From positions 56,011,703-56,075,702 of the forward strand of contig CAMGYJ010000002.1 of the NCBI GenBank assembly GCA_946122785.1: 64,000 nucleotides of DNA. The letters are read 5' to 3'. The notes under the pieces were generated by a model, which saw nothing but the letters and a program-made list of their open reading frames with translations, did not search any database and had not been told where the DNA came from. The translations under genes were made by a program, and so were the position numbers. Each line of letters begins with the position of its first letter. Within the stretch, counting starts at the first letter, position 1. The DNA comes from Linum tenue. Its lineage: Eukaryota > Streptophyta > Magnoliopsida > Malpighiales > Linaceae. Positions 1-10,871 of the stretch are shown piece after piece.

Positions 1-131
1 GCATGCACCCGAAAAAGTTAGTACTCTTAAGACAAAACCATACATACATAGATTCTCTTATTTAGATGAACCAAATTCATCGATTGATATTTTTGATTAC
101 ATTGATTTTCGAGAAATTGACTCATCTAAGT
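1..131 (+). mobile_element. Remnant of a copia-like element (internal 3' end), left of the hAT insertion
   Basis: This stretch has no intact gene. If the hAT element and one copy of its target duplication are removed, it joins sequence at 4161-4222, which ends in a purine-rich tract just before a TG-starting candidate LTR. That arrangement is typical of the 3' end of a Ty1/copia element. The assignment is inferred from layout; I recognise no pol motif here. Confidence 0.35.
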
Positions 132-139
132 GAAAAAGG

Positions 140-3100
140 TAGGGATGGCAACGGGGCGGATCGGGGGCGGATAGATGCCTCCCGATCCCCGCCCATACAT
201 CTCGACGGATTTCCCCATCCCCGTCCCCGGCGACTAAACGGGGGGAGATTGGCTACCGTCCCCATCCGCCGACGGATTCGGGTAACCAACGGATCCCCAC
301 GGATCATGGTCTAAACAGAAACCAAACACTTCATGAATAATACATTTGCATTAAAAAGGTAACTTGATGGTCAAGCCACCGAAATTGAAAACAAAATAAA
401 GAAAGATCTGGGGCTGTAACCCATATCCCACCACCCAGCACCCAGATCCTAAAATTCAAACAAACAAACAGGCTGCAGCAAACAAACAAACTGCTGCAAC
501 CTTAATCCCACCACCCAAAACCCATCAATCATGTTCATCATGCTAGTACTAGTGTTCAAACTGAAAAAGAACATAAAATGAAAAACAAAGGCATTCAGCC
601 TAATCGTTCAGAAATGATAAAATGAAAAACAAAGGCATCCATGCTGGAGACCAACTTTCCTCGACCTCAACTGATTTGAACAACATTCCTCCTTTGTCAC
701 AAGTTCCATTTGTTCTGTAAGAAAGAAAACAAGAGTGTTAGAGAATTGAAACTATCAATAAAACTCATCAATCATAAGTTTGTGCTACTGATCACTAGTA
801 CTTTACCTTTGCACTGGTTTTTCTCAAACAGTCAAACTATCAATCATCTAGGGATAGTGGACCACGGTTCATATTGCCAAGTTCCTCTTGTTCTGCAAGT
901 AAGGAAACAAAGCTGTTAAGAGAATTGAACTGACTTTAACAAGGAAACGAATTGAAGAACCAAGTAACTTACCCTCTGTTTGATCTTCAGCAGTTGTATC
1001 TGCAAGTGCTAGAGCTGAAAACAGTCCTTCCATTGCCTCAACATCAGCCTTTGACTCTGCAAAAAATGAAACAAAGGAATAGTTAGAACAATGAACACTC
1101 TAATAAGTAATAAAACAGAAAGTTCAGTTGTTGCATATTACCTTGTTGCATTGAATCAATGATCCAATTACGAGTACACATCATTGCCTCCACTGTATTG
1201 TAGTGAAGCCTACTCCGGTGAGGGTCTAATAACCTCCCACCAGAGCTGAATGCAGATTCAGAAGCCACTGATGTGACTGGAATGGCCAGGAAATCCCTTG
1301 CAATTGCTTGCAAAGTGGGGTACTTAAGGCCATTAAGTTTCCACCACATCAATATATCAAAGTCCTTAGATCGTTTAGGAATAAGATCCTCAAGAAGATA
1401 GTGATCGAGCTCAGTATGAATCAGAGTAGTTTTGCTCTTTTTCCTCTGGCTCACAAAGAGCTCGAAATCAAGATCATCACTTACAGAACTAGAAGAACCA
1501 CCAGAAGCACATGAAGAACCAGAATTCTTCTTCTCAGCCTTGGTTTGGTAGTCAAGAACCAAACCACAAATACATTCCCTTATCTTATCAGCCACCAATG
1601 CAGTATTAGTGCTACCAAACTTGCCAGCATAATACTCAACTACATGCATCTTGTATCTAGGATCAAGAACCACTGAAACTGCCAAAACCACATGTACCTC
1701 ATCCCAGTACTTGGCAAATTTATCCCACATGCTTTCAGCCATACTAGAGACAAGAGTATTGGAATCAGCACACCAATCCAGCAATTTCAATCTTAAATCA
1801 CAGATCTTGGGGAAAAACAGATTGGCAGTGGGATACTTGCTACCAGAAAATAGCTGAGTAATCTCATTGAAGATTTCAAGCTTCTCAATGATAATGGCAG
1901 CAAACTGCCAATGCATACTAGTAGGGACAGTATTGTATTGACTATCCCTCTGTCTCAATCGAGAGAACACATCCCTGTATATAATAGCAACAGACAGCAT
2001 ATCATAGGTGGAATTCCACCTTGTAGGACAATCAAGCACAAGTTTCTTTGTACAAGTCACCTTAATCTGTTTAGCAGTTTCAAAGAAGGTCTGAACCCTC
2101 TTAGGTGTAGAGTTCCAGTACACAACACTCTCCCTAACCAAATCAATGCCATCCCTGATGACATCCAAACCATCTTGCACAATAAGATTAAGTACATGAG
2201 CAGAACATCTCATGTGAACCAGCATACCATCCAACAACAAATCATCCATAACAAGTTTGGTTTTCAGATGGGTTATCATAGCATCGTTGGTAGTACAGTT
2301 ATCCAAGGTAATAGATGACAACTTGCTATCAATATTCCAATCAATAAGACACTTGAACAACCTGTTTCCCAGCCTCTCACTAGTGTGAGGAGCAGGGACA
2401 TAAACAAAACGTAACATCAAGTTTCTTAGCTTCCAAGAATTGTCAATAAAATGACAAGTTACTGCCATATAACCCCTCTTTTGGTTGGGTGCAGTCCACA
2501 TATCAGTGGTCACTGCAACTCTCCCAATATTACCATCAAGAACCTTCTTCAACTTTTCCATTTCAACCCCATATAATCCCATTATGTCATTCTTCACTGT
2601 ACCCCTACAAGGCACAGTGAACTGTGGTTGCAAAGAACAACAAAAACGTCTGAACCCCAAGTGTTCAACAATACTCAGAGGATATTCATGGACCATAATC
2701 ATTGAGCACAATTCCTTCCTAGACACATCAGAACTGAACTGAGAAGCAGATAGCAGTGGTTTTCCAGTTGGTTTATAATCAGGACCCAGAACTCTCTGTC
2801 TACCATCATGTATCTTTCTTTGGGTACAAGTTTTGTAATGGTGCCTCAGATGAGAGGTTCCATTACTAGTATCACCACCAAGTCGTTTTTTACAGTAACG
2901 ACACTTAGCCTTAATAACACCATTAAACTTCACTCTAACAAAATGAGGCCAGACATCAGAAGTCAACTTCTTATCTTCCTCAAGAATGACTTCACCAGTT
3001 TCAATCCCATCAACCAAATTAACAGTACCATTACCATTACCATTAACAGTACCATTACCATTACCGTTAACATTACCATTAACATCAGGATTTAGAGAAT

Positions 3101-4152
3101 TAGGCACAGGAGGATCATTCACATGCAAAGCATCATTTGCAATTGCACCATCCATCTACATAAATTAAAAATAAAATCAATCAATCTTCAAGACTCGGAC
3201 AGAGCACACAAGCAAGCAATCGACACATGCAAGCTACACTACACATACAAATCATAAAACAGGGCGGATTTAGAGTCAGGCTATTCCTAACCTGTAATTT
3301 GGAGAGGTAGGATTTGCAGATGGGGAGTTGATGCCTGATGCCCTGATGCGAACCTAATGAACTCGAACAAGGCAAAAATAAAAACAATTTTGTGTTAGCA
3401 TTCATTGAATGAGAAAGACCAAGTTAATAAACTAGAAAAATTGAAGTTTTAAAAGTGATTACCTCGACTGTGCTCTGAGCAGAGTGAAGGTAATGATGAA
3501 CGGAGAACTTAGAACAGAGGTTGCGAGTGACCCTGAAATCAATCGACAGGGTTACTATATATATGAAAGCAGAAGAAGATGGAATAGATAGGAAAACGAA
3601 AGGAAAAGGGAGAAGAAACTTATCTGTCACGCCGATTTCTCCCAATAATTGCGAATCGAAGATTGCAACAGACATTTTAGGGGTTTGCATGTTGTTTTCC
3701 GGCCAAATCGACGGCAAAACAAGCCTCTGATTGGCCAAACTGGAGGATTAATGATTGCCTACTAGCGATAAACCAGTGGATGGAGAGGATTTTGTGGGGA
3801 ATCGGCGAAATTTAGGAGCTAAATCAATGCTCGTGTGTTTGGGTGGAGAGAAAATAGAGAGGAAGATGAAAGGAAACGACGGCAGTCGACAGGCAGAAAG
3901 AAGAGGAAATGAGGGATTAGGGTTTCTGGGTCTTTCTTCGGCCTTTATACCCAGGTGCCAAAACGGCGTCGTTTTGTGGACGGACGGGGACGGGGCGGAT
4001 ACTTCTCGATCCATCCCCACTCGTAACCCGCTTCTGACGGGTTTCGGGTATGCCCGAATCCGCCAATTCCCCACTGCGGCCGGGTATTGAGACCCCCGTT
4101 GAGTCGGGTTTCGGGCGGGTACCCGGCGGGGCGGCCAGGGTTCCCATCCCTA
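140..4152 (-). mobile_element. Complete autonomous-type hAT DNA transposon, 4013 bp
   Basis: The ends are imperfect terminal inverted repeats. The left end reads TAGGGATGGCAACGGGGCGG, and the right end read on the minus strand begins TAGGGATGGGAAC. Both ends are followed by GC-rich subterminal sequence. The element is flanked by a perfect 8-bp target duplication, gaaaaagg, at 132-139 and 4153-4160, the size expected for hAT. It carries one transposase gene on the minus strand. A short stretch near the 3' end is present twice (about 700-770 and 874-945), so the terminal-exon region seems duplicated inside the element. It sits in a copia-like remnant. The intact ends and open transposase suggest recent activity. 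Confidence 0.93.
840..3155 (-). CDS. hAT transposase (BED zinc finger, hAT C-terminal dimerisation domain)
   Basis: This enzyme would cut and re-insert the surrounding hAT element. The main exon (1142-3155) starts at ATG 3155. It encodes an Asn-Gly repeat (about residues 26-47), a BED-type zinc finger with C85, C88, H105/H106 and C110 after an aromatic WPHF segment, the RNase-H-like catalytic core, and near its end the hAT dimerisation block with WWK and SVASESAFS. The uninterrupted frame continues into a short meaningless tail, but a GT donor lies at 1141. My model is exons 1142-3155, 973-1056 and 840-892, giving 716 residues and ending in TGA at 840-842. All junctions are GT-AG and in phase. 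No internal stop is seen. The C-terminal exons were inferred by hand and are less certain than the main exon. Confidence 0.9.
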
Positions 4153-4222
4153 GAAAAAGGTACAAAAAATTCTACCAAGATTTGAACAAGACATATTATT
4201 TATCAAATTCTTGAAGAGGGAG

Positions 4223-4510
4223 TGTCATGAATGCATGTTCACGCGTGGTGGATGTCCTTCCATTGTATGCCCATGATTGATTGGACAATGGACATACATG
4301 TGAGGGTATGGAATTGAATATTTGTGGTTATCCCAAGTCAAACTCTTTTCCTACGTATAAGGATATGCTTTGGAGATGAAGAGAAGATACACACATACTC
4401 CTATTCATATTACTACTTCTTACTCTTTTATATACTTTAGTTTAAAATATGTTTTTAGCAGTAAATAAAACAGTTCCTTCTTATTTACTATTTGTTGTCT
4501 TTGGTGTTCA
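4223..4510 (+). mobile_element. Candidate copia-like LTR
   Basis: A purine-rich tract (gaagagggag) ends just before a TG start at 4223. A plausible CA end lies at 4510. No matching second LTR is in the window, so the boundaries cannot be confirmed. The rest, to 4692, is AT-rich with no gene that I can see. Confidence 0.35.
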
Positions 4511-4701
4511 TATTTCTTATTTTTACAAAATTATTTTATAAAATTTATGGGATTTTCAAAAGTCTCATCATATTCCCTCTTTCTGAAAATTGACAATATA
4601 AAATCGATATGTCAGATAATCACTTAAAAGTTCAATAAAGCTAAACGAAATGTAGATCGATCCACCATGATACAAAAAATTAAAATCTAGGAAAAAAGAA
4701 A

Positions 4702-6218
4702 GGGCTAATACCACTACAACACCCGAACTATTGAAAAAATGCCACTTGTGTCCTATTGTATCAAATATTTCATTCATGTCCTCAACTATAATACTTTGTG
4801 TCATTTGTATCCTGTCAATTTCGTTGACCGTTAAAGATAGCGGTTGACCAAATGGTGGTCAACGCAAAGTTGACTTTTGTTGAGGTGGCAAAAAATGTGA
4901 CTGCCACATAGATGCCACGTCACTGATCTCATAATTTTTTAATTCAAATTAAATTTAAATTGAGTTAAAATTAAAAAAATTGTTAATTCAATTATATTAT
5001 TAAGGAAAAAAATTAAAACAAAATAATTAAATATCTTATTATTCTTCTTCCCTACCAAAATAATAGAAAGAGGGGGTGAATGGAAGAATAATGAGACGAT
5101 TCCGATTTCCAAGCAATGAAGACGATTCCGCCGCATCATCTCCTTCTTCCCCCAATTTCAGCTTCCTCCTACTCCGCCACCACTCCAATCCGACCCGGCA
5201 ACCCAATCTCAATATGAATTTAAAGTGCCTCGAGATCCTCATCGCTCATATCGCCAGGTTCTTCCGAAATCCGAAGCTCTCACCGGCGTTCGAAATCGGA
5301 AGACTAGCTCCAATGCCTCCTCCGTCGCAGTAGCAGCCGAAGAGCAGCTCCCTTACTCGATCAAATTAGGTGGGGATTGTTATTGGTGCTTTGATTCACC
5401 AATCCGTGATGTAGCAATGGGTTCCTCGCAAATCAAGACCGATTTGTAATGGGTTCTTAGCCAATTCGACGGATTTGGGTCCTACGCTCTGCTTTCGTGA
5501 TGTTCTGGGGAGAATATCGATGGCGAACGGTGGAGGAATAACGACGTCATGCTCGCCGGCTCTGTTTCCACAACTGTGGCACTGGTGGATCGTTGTGAAT
5601 GGTGGTGAACAGGAAGGGTGAACCGGCGACGACTGACGGCGAAGGAGGGAAGCAGACGGACATGCATCAATCGCTGACCTCCTTCTGTCACCAATCACAA
5701 GCGAATTCCGCCACACTCCCCTGTTCCTCGGCGAGACCCAGCGATGATAGCAGAGAGATCGAAAGGTTTGGAGCAGATCTGGAGGTGTGGGAGATGTGGA
5801 GAACGACGACGGGGAAGGATGGAGGGCAGACGGACTGCGGTGAGGATGATGAAGAGGCGGTAGAGGAAAGTTAGCGAAAAGGTGCGGTGGCGGTGACTCT
5901 TCCCCGGCAAATCGAATTTTGTTGTGAGCGGCGGATTTGAAGAGAGAAGTAATGGGAGACGGGAAAGCATCGAAGAGGGGAAAGTGAAGGAACTTTACAT
6001 TTTTTTTTGTTTTATTTTTATTTGTTGAATAAAAAGTGAAATTAAAAATTCCAGGTCAGATGCCACGTTGACAGTGACTGGATTTTCTGTTAAAAACTAA
6101 CAGTCAACATCGGTCAACACTAACGGAGTAATAGTTTAGGATATAAATGGAATATCGGAAAGAATAGGACACAAGTGGCATTTTGTCCATAGTTCGGGTG
6201 TTGTAGTGGTATTAGCCC
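4702..6218. mobile_element. Non-autonomous Mutator-like element (MULE), Pack-MULE-like, 1517 bp
   Basis: The two ends are inverted repeats beginning GGGCTAATACCACTAC. They match closely for about 55 bp and then loosely for roughly 100 bp more. The flanks are a perfect 9-bp target duplication, aaaaagaaa, at 4693-4701 and 6219-6227; nine bases is the Mutator signature. No transposase is present. The interior (about 5070-5970) is much more GC-rich than the ends and has short open frames on both strands. This looks like captured host-gene sequence, but I cannot name the donor gene. Confidence 0.88.
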
Positions 6219-6227
6219 AAAAAGAAA

Positions 6228-6930
6228 AGAGGATTAACCACTTTCTTACACGATGCATCAAACAAAAGTCAATTGAGGGTTTGAATTTTGCATAGACTTA
6301 TCATAATTGTGCTTGAATCACATGCTAATATTGGGGGTTATTAGGATTTGAACAAGTGATTTCACGATCAAACCAACTCTAATACAATGTTATGAACCAA
6401 TTGATCCCAATAATTTAAATTATTTGGAGAGATCCAACAAGGTGTATGCCATTGGGAGATAATTTACCCATTACGATTTCTCAAGACTCAGTTTAGAAAA
6501 CCAGAAGTTCAATGCATGAAAATCAAAATTAGGATTAGAGGTTCTCTATTATCGAGTTAAAAGCTTAATCGCAATACAACGCCTGAAGCTTAATGGAATC
6601 CTAATCGGTAGCTTAACTAGAATGACTGGGCAAGAAAAAAGTTTCAATCACAATTCGATATGGGGAGCGCTCTTCGCTGACTCATCATTATCGTAATAAT
6701 TTTTTAAGATAGAAGTTAGGACGAAGTTGATAGCCACTATCCTACATCTTTTAAATATTTACTTAATCTATACTGGTACATATTATCCTTGAATCGAATA
6801 TTGAGAAAATATAACCCATCTTGTCTCGTGTAAAAACATAGTTGCACCTCTAAACAACTTGTCCGTTTGATTATAAAAATTAAAGCTGAAACTCTCTGCA
6901 ACGCCAAGGCTTTATGCTCAAGTCGAGCAC
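6228..6930. other. Unassigned intergenic sequence
   Basis: No open frame of note, RNA gene or element boundary is visible. The sequence is AT-rich and probably old repeat. Confidence 0.4.
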
Positions 6931-8927
6931 TGTTTACTCATAAAAAAAATCAGCTTCTACCACATCGATTAACTACAAGCAATTCAATAGATTTATAAGA
7001 CTAGCTCAACATTAATAATTAAAAGAGCTAGCTAGGCCTTGTTGGGTTGGGTTTTTGGGCCTAAGTGGCCAAACACCTTCTTCTCTATACGATGGCCGAC
7101 CCGTCTCCGTGGCCCCCATAGCCGGACGATGCCTCCAGTCCTTGGTATGAAATTTGACTAAGTATGGAGACTCAACCACAAGGGGAGTCATGCATGATCT
7201 CGTCCAAGGGGGGTCTCACCCAGGGGGTCAAGCATGATGTCATGCAAAGGGGTCATTGTGCTAGACATAATGGGAAAGAAGGCTAAAATTGGCTAAGTGT
7301 TGAGACCCACCGTACAAGAGGGGTCAAGCATGACACCACCAGGGGGTCATGCATGATGTCGTCCAAGGGGGTCCTTGCACTAGGTGTCAAGCATGATGCC
7401 GAGTTGAATTTGGCTAAGTATAGAGGGTACCAAGCCATAGCGAGAGGGTACCAAGCCGACAAGGCATGCCTGGTACCCAAGTATTAAATTTGGCTAAGTA
7501 TGGAAAACAAGACACAACGGGGTGCCAAACGTATGGAGCCAAAGGGGTATCAAGCCGACAAGATACCAAAAGACATGAAAATTGGCTAAGTATGGAATCC
7601 CATTGCCAAGGGGCAGGGCTTGGTACCAAGACATGAAAAGCATGAATTTGGCTAAGTATGGAGCTAAGGGGGTACCAGGTCGGCAAGGCAGCCTCGGTAC
7701 CAAGACCCCTACAAGGTATCAAGGCGGCAAGACAGGCTTGGCAGCCAAGCAAGGCGACCGGGTACCAAGCCGGCAAGGAGGGCCTGGTACCAAAGTATAT
7801 GAGAATTGGCTAAGTATGGAGCCATAGGGGTATCAAGCCGGCGAGACTGACTTGGTGGCCACGCAACAGGGGGCCAAGCCAGGTACCAACTAAGAGAGTC
7901 ATATAGAAATGGGTATCAAGCCGACAAGACGGACTTGATAGCCAAACATCACGGTATCAAGCCAAACAGCCATGGATGGATCGGTCAGGATGAGTTCAGC
8001 CCTTATGGGGCTATATGGAAACAAATTCCCAAGACGGGGTTGGTAGCACCTTAACGGGGTATCAAACCGACAGAGTGCAACTTACCAACTTGACGAGGCT
8101 ACAAAAACTAAGTATGGAGACCAAGCCACCAGGGCTGGCTTGGTAGCAAGGGATGTCAAGTTGATTACATGGGCTTGGTGGCGTGCCGGAAGGTATCAAG
8201 CCGATGAGACGGCTTGGTAACAACCAACAAGTTAATGAGGTGGTATTGGTGTCATGAGGTGGTAGCGGTCTCAGGACGACAAGAGTGGGGAGTCATCAAG
8301 CAGCCGAGGGTGCGATATCATGGAGGCTAAGGGAAATAACCTCAACCCCATCCAGTCATGACAGGGCGACAATGCTCAACACCAACCCGACCTGGCATTG
8401 AGGCCATCAAGTACCCACCAACCCCAAGACGGGACAAGGGCCTCCAAGGCGATGGATACCAACCAGTCAACAAGACGGGTCAAGGAGATCCAAGGCAATG
8501 GAGGTGAAGACCAATACAACGGTTACCAATTGGCAACCAAGGCAACGAAAAGGGGTCCCTAAGGCTGTTGGAGCAACAAGCCGGCCAGCAGTTACCAAGA
8601 CGGTTACCAAGGCAGTTACTCCTATTGGCTATAAATAGGAGAAACGAAAACGGGAAAAGGGTTTCACAACCAACCATTTGACACACTATGTCAAACTTTT
8701 ATCTTTTCTCTGCAAATTAGCCCTAGCCTTAGTTTTCGGAGCTCTCACTGAACCTCCATAGGAGTAGGTGTAATTAACTTAGCTTGTTTCCAAAAAACCA
8801 TCAAAAACATCAAACACCCTCGTTCGAACATTGTTCGGAGTGGAGTGAACCGTGTTTAGAATCGTTGTTCAAGAAGTCAAGGTGCATTCATTGTGTTCAA
8901 ACTCCAGTTTTTCCTCGCCGGAAAACA
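6931..8927 (+). mobile_element. Solo LTR of a gypsy-like family, 1997 bp
   Basis: It starts TGTTTACTC and ends CCGGAAAACA. A perfect 5-bp target duplication, agcac, lies at 6926-6930 and 8928-8932, so this is a complete solo LTR left by recombination between two LTRs. It is the same family as the LTR at 16406-18260. It contains a TATA-type box (ctataaatagg, about 8630) followed by a conserved transcribed part. Its first half is filled with imperfect short repeats built from ggctaagtatgg, gtcatgcatgat and ggtaccaagccggcaagg. Short open frames here are repeat artefacts. Confidence 0.95.
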
Positions 8928-8932
8928 AGCAC

Positions 8933-9354
8933 AAAAGAAGTTTTCCTGGTGGAATAATATAGTATTCGAACAAGTCGTCGTAGACTCAAACTAACTAACG
9001 AAATAATAAATGACAAAACTGAATGCTGAAGTGGGACACCACACTAATTAACAAGTCCCTCCACCGACAGAATTTTGTAAACCTCCACAATTCATCCACA
9101 TGCTTCGCCATCATCATCATCATCTGTTTCGTTGTCCTGTTCCTTCCTGCCAACCCCAAAAGATAGCCCCCATCAAAAGAAAAAATGGTTCTGATGACTT
9201 TATCAGATAGCCCACCCATTATTCTGTTTTCAGTGTCGACATTCCAACACATTCTCTGCCCCCAACACTTCGCAAATCCTCCTAAACAGTTAGAGAAAAA
9301 ACTTTGGCCGAACGCTCCAGTTGATTTCCTCCTCCTCCGCCAACCAGTCAATCA
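8933..9354 (+). promoter_or_regulatory. Upstream region of the HMA-domain gene
   Basis: This is the interval between the solo LTR and the first exon of the HMA gene. It presumably holds the promoter and 5' UTR. I see no clear TATA box at a defined distance. Confidence 0.3.
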
Positions 9355-9889
9355 ATGGTGTTCAGCATGACATCTTGGGCGAAGAAGGAGATCTCCAAAC
9401 TTGTTGGAACCCCGAGACTACTAATTACCCAGCCTCCTCAGCCTCAACCTCAGGTGGGTCTATATTTGCATAGAGAATTGTTAGAAACCGAGCTATTCAT
9501 CCCAACAAGAATTACGTGGGGCTTAACTATAAAATAGAGTATTGTTGATCTCAAGCTTCCCGATGATACCAAGTTCTTTTGGTGATGGGCTTCTCAGGGT
9601 GAAATTGTGGAAGTTGTGGTGGCAGCTGACTTGAGATGCTCCAAGTGCAGAGACAGAGTGGCTGATGCCATTTCAACCATGGATTTCGTTGGTAAATTTG
9701 TTTAATTTTATTATCTTACTTCTTACCCTTATCATTAATCAATGAACAGAATCTTTATGCTACGTAAGTGAACAGAGGGTGTCTTGATTGAATGCTGAAT
9801 TTGCAGCAATGGAGTCTGTTGAGGTGGATGTAGGAAGAAAGGAAGTGACCCTTCTAGCTCACCACTCTGTTCTATCGAGGAGGAACTGA
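9355..9889 (+). CDS. Small heavy-metal-associated (HMA) domain protein
   Basis: This predicted protein of 91 residues would bind a soft metal ion such as copper or zinc in the cytosol. My exon model is 9355-9453, 9598-9691 and 9807-9889, with GT-AG junctions that all keep phase. Exon 1 encodes a basic, proline/glutamine-rich leader. Exon 2 carries the metal-binding loop LRCSKC, with C47 and C50 forming the CxxC pair. Exon 3 carries the second strand pair, including VEVDVGRKEVT, then stops at TGA 9887. The C terminus lacks a CaaX box, so it does not look isoprenylated like many plant HIPPs. ATG 9355 or 9367 could be used. It is a small gene hidden by its introns, between a solo LTR and a young LTR element. 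I cannot tell from sequence whether it is expressed. Confidence 0.72.
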
Positions 9890-10091
9890 CAACAATACTG
9901 GTTTTCTCATTTTCACTGCTCAGCTAGTGTGCCTGATGCTCTGTTTTGGGCAACATTTTTTTGGTGTGAACAGAAACTAATGACCGTTCCTCCCTATTTA
10001 AGTTCGTGATGATCAATTATTTAATTTCTACTGTTCTGTGGTGTATCGGTGCATGCCGTAGAGTGCTCAATGTTGATAAGTGATAACACCT

Positions 10092-10825
10092 TGTTGGGAT
10101 TTTTAGTGGTGTGAATGGAAATAAAAGGGGAAAGTTTCAAGAGAGACTCTTGAAGTACCATGTTGGTAAGATGTGGGAAGGCATGGCCTCGAATTCGATC
10201 GATTTGATGTAATATGTGGTTAATTGGTTAAATTGGTTTGTGTAACCAAATGGACCAAACCAAACCGAGTTGAACCAAATCGAACCGAACCGATGTGGCG
10301 GTTGGAATAACCAAACCGGTCCAACTTCCATGAGGCCGAACCAATGCAATGGTTGAAATATTTTAAACGAACCAATGCAATGGTTGGGGTGTAACCACCC
10401 ATATGAAGAGTTGCCTCCCTTCAATGCATCCCTTCATTTTCTATAAATAGCACAATACCCCCTCTTGTTTTCATAACGAGTTTTACATGGATTTTTCCCG
10501 ATACTGAAACTCTGCCAAAATCCAAAACTAGTTTTTCTGCATTCTTTTCAAAGAGAAAATAGAGTCAAGTGTGGTTCTCGCCGTTTCGCTGCGTTCGATG
10601 GTGTTTCCGGGGTTTGAGGTACCGCTACGCCGGAAAAGGTACGTCCTTTCTATCCTGGGAGGAATCATTCCACAACCTTGGGTACTTGAGGGGAATAAGA
10701 TTCTTTAAGGAGAGATAGTGAATTCTATCGGCTAGGACGCTTGCATGTGTCTTTGCATGTTTTCTTAATCTTATGTGTTTGCTTGTGTTGCAAGAAAATA
10801 GTATACGTGAATAATTTCCCCAACA
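10092..10825 (+). repeat. 5' LTR of the young element
   Basis: 734 bp, TGTTGGG to CCCAACA. It holds a TATA-type box (ctataaatagca, about 10440) that probably drives the element's transcript. The region around 10200-10400 is rich in ccaaacc/ggttggt-type inverted motifs. Confidence 0.95.
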
Positions 10826-10871
10826 ATCTTAAAGAATCTTATTTTGATATTCACGTATACAATTTTTCTTG
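10694..10871 (+). other. Self-complementary segment across the 5' LTR/primer-binding junction
   Basis: The 16 bases at 10828-10843, starting two bases after the LTR end where a tRNA primer would normally pair, are the exact reverse complement of 10694-10709 inside the LTR. Separately, 10791-10813 pairs with 10848-10871 as a long, nearly perfect stem, with the LTR end and the putative primer-binding site in its loop. I do not recognise a usual tRNA-complementary site here. The complementarity is seen directly; a role in self-priming or RNA structure is inference. Confidence 0.6.

Noticed and set aside
7283..7827. Several open frames on both strands in the solo LTR
   Set aside because: They arise from the imperfect short repeats of the LTR; no start context, no domain, and the same happens in the LTR at 16406.
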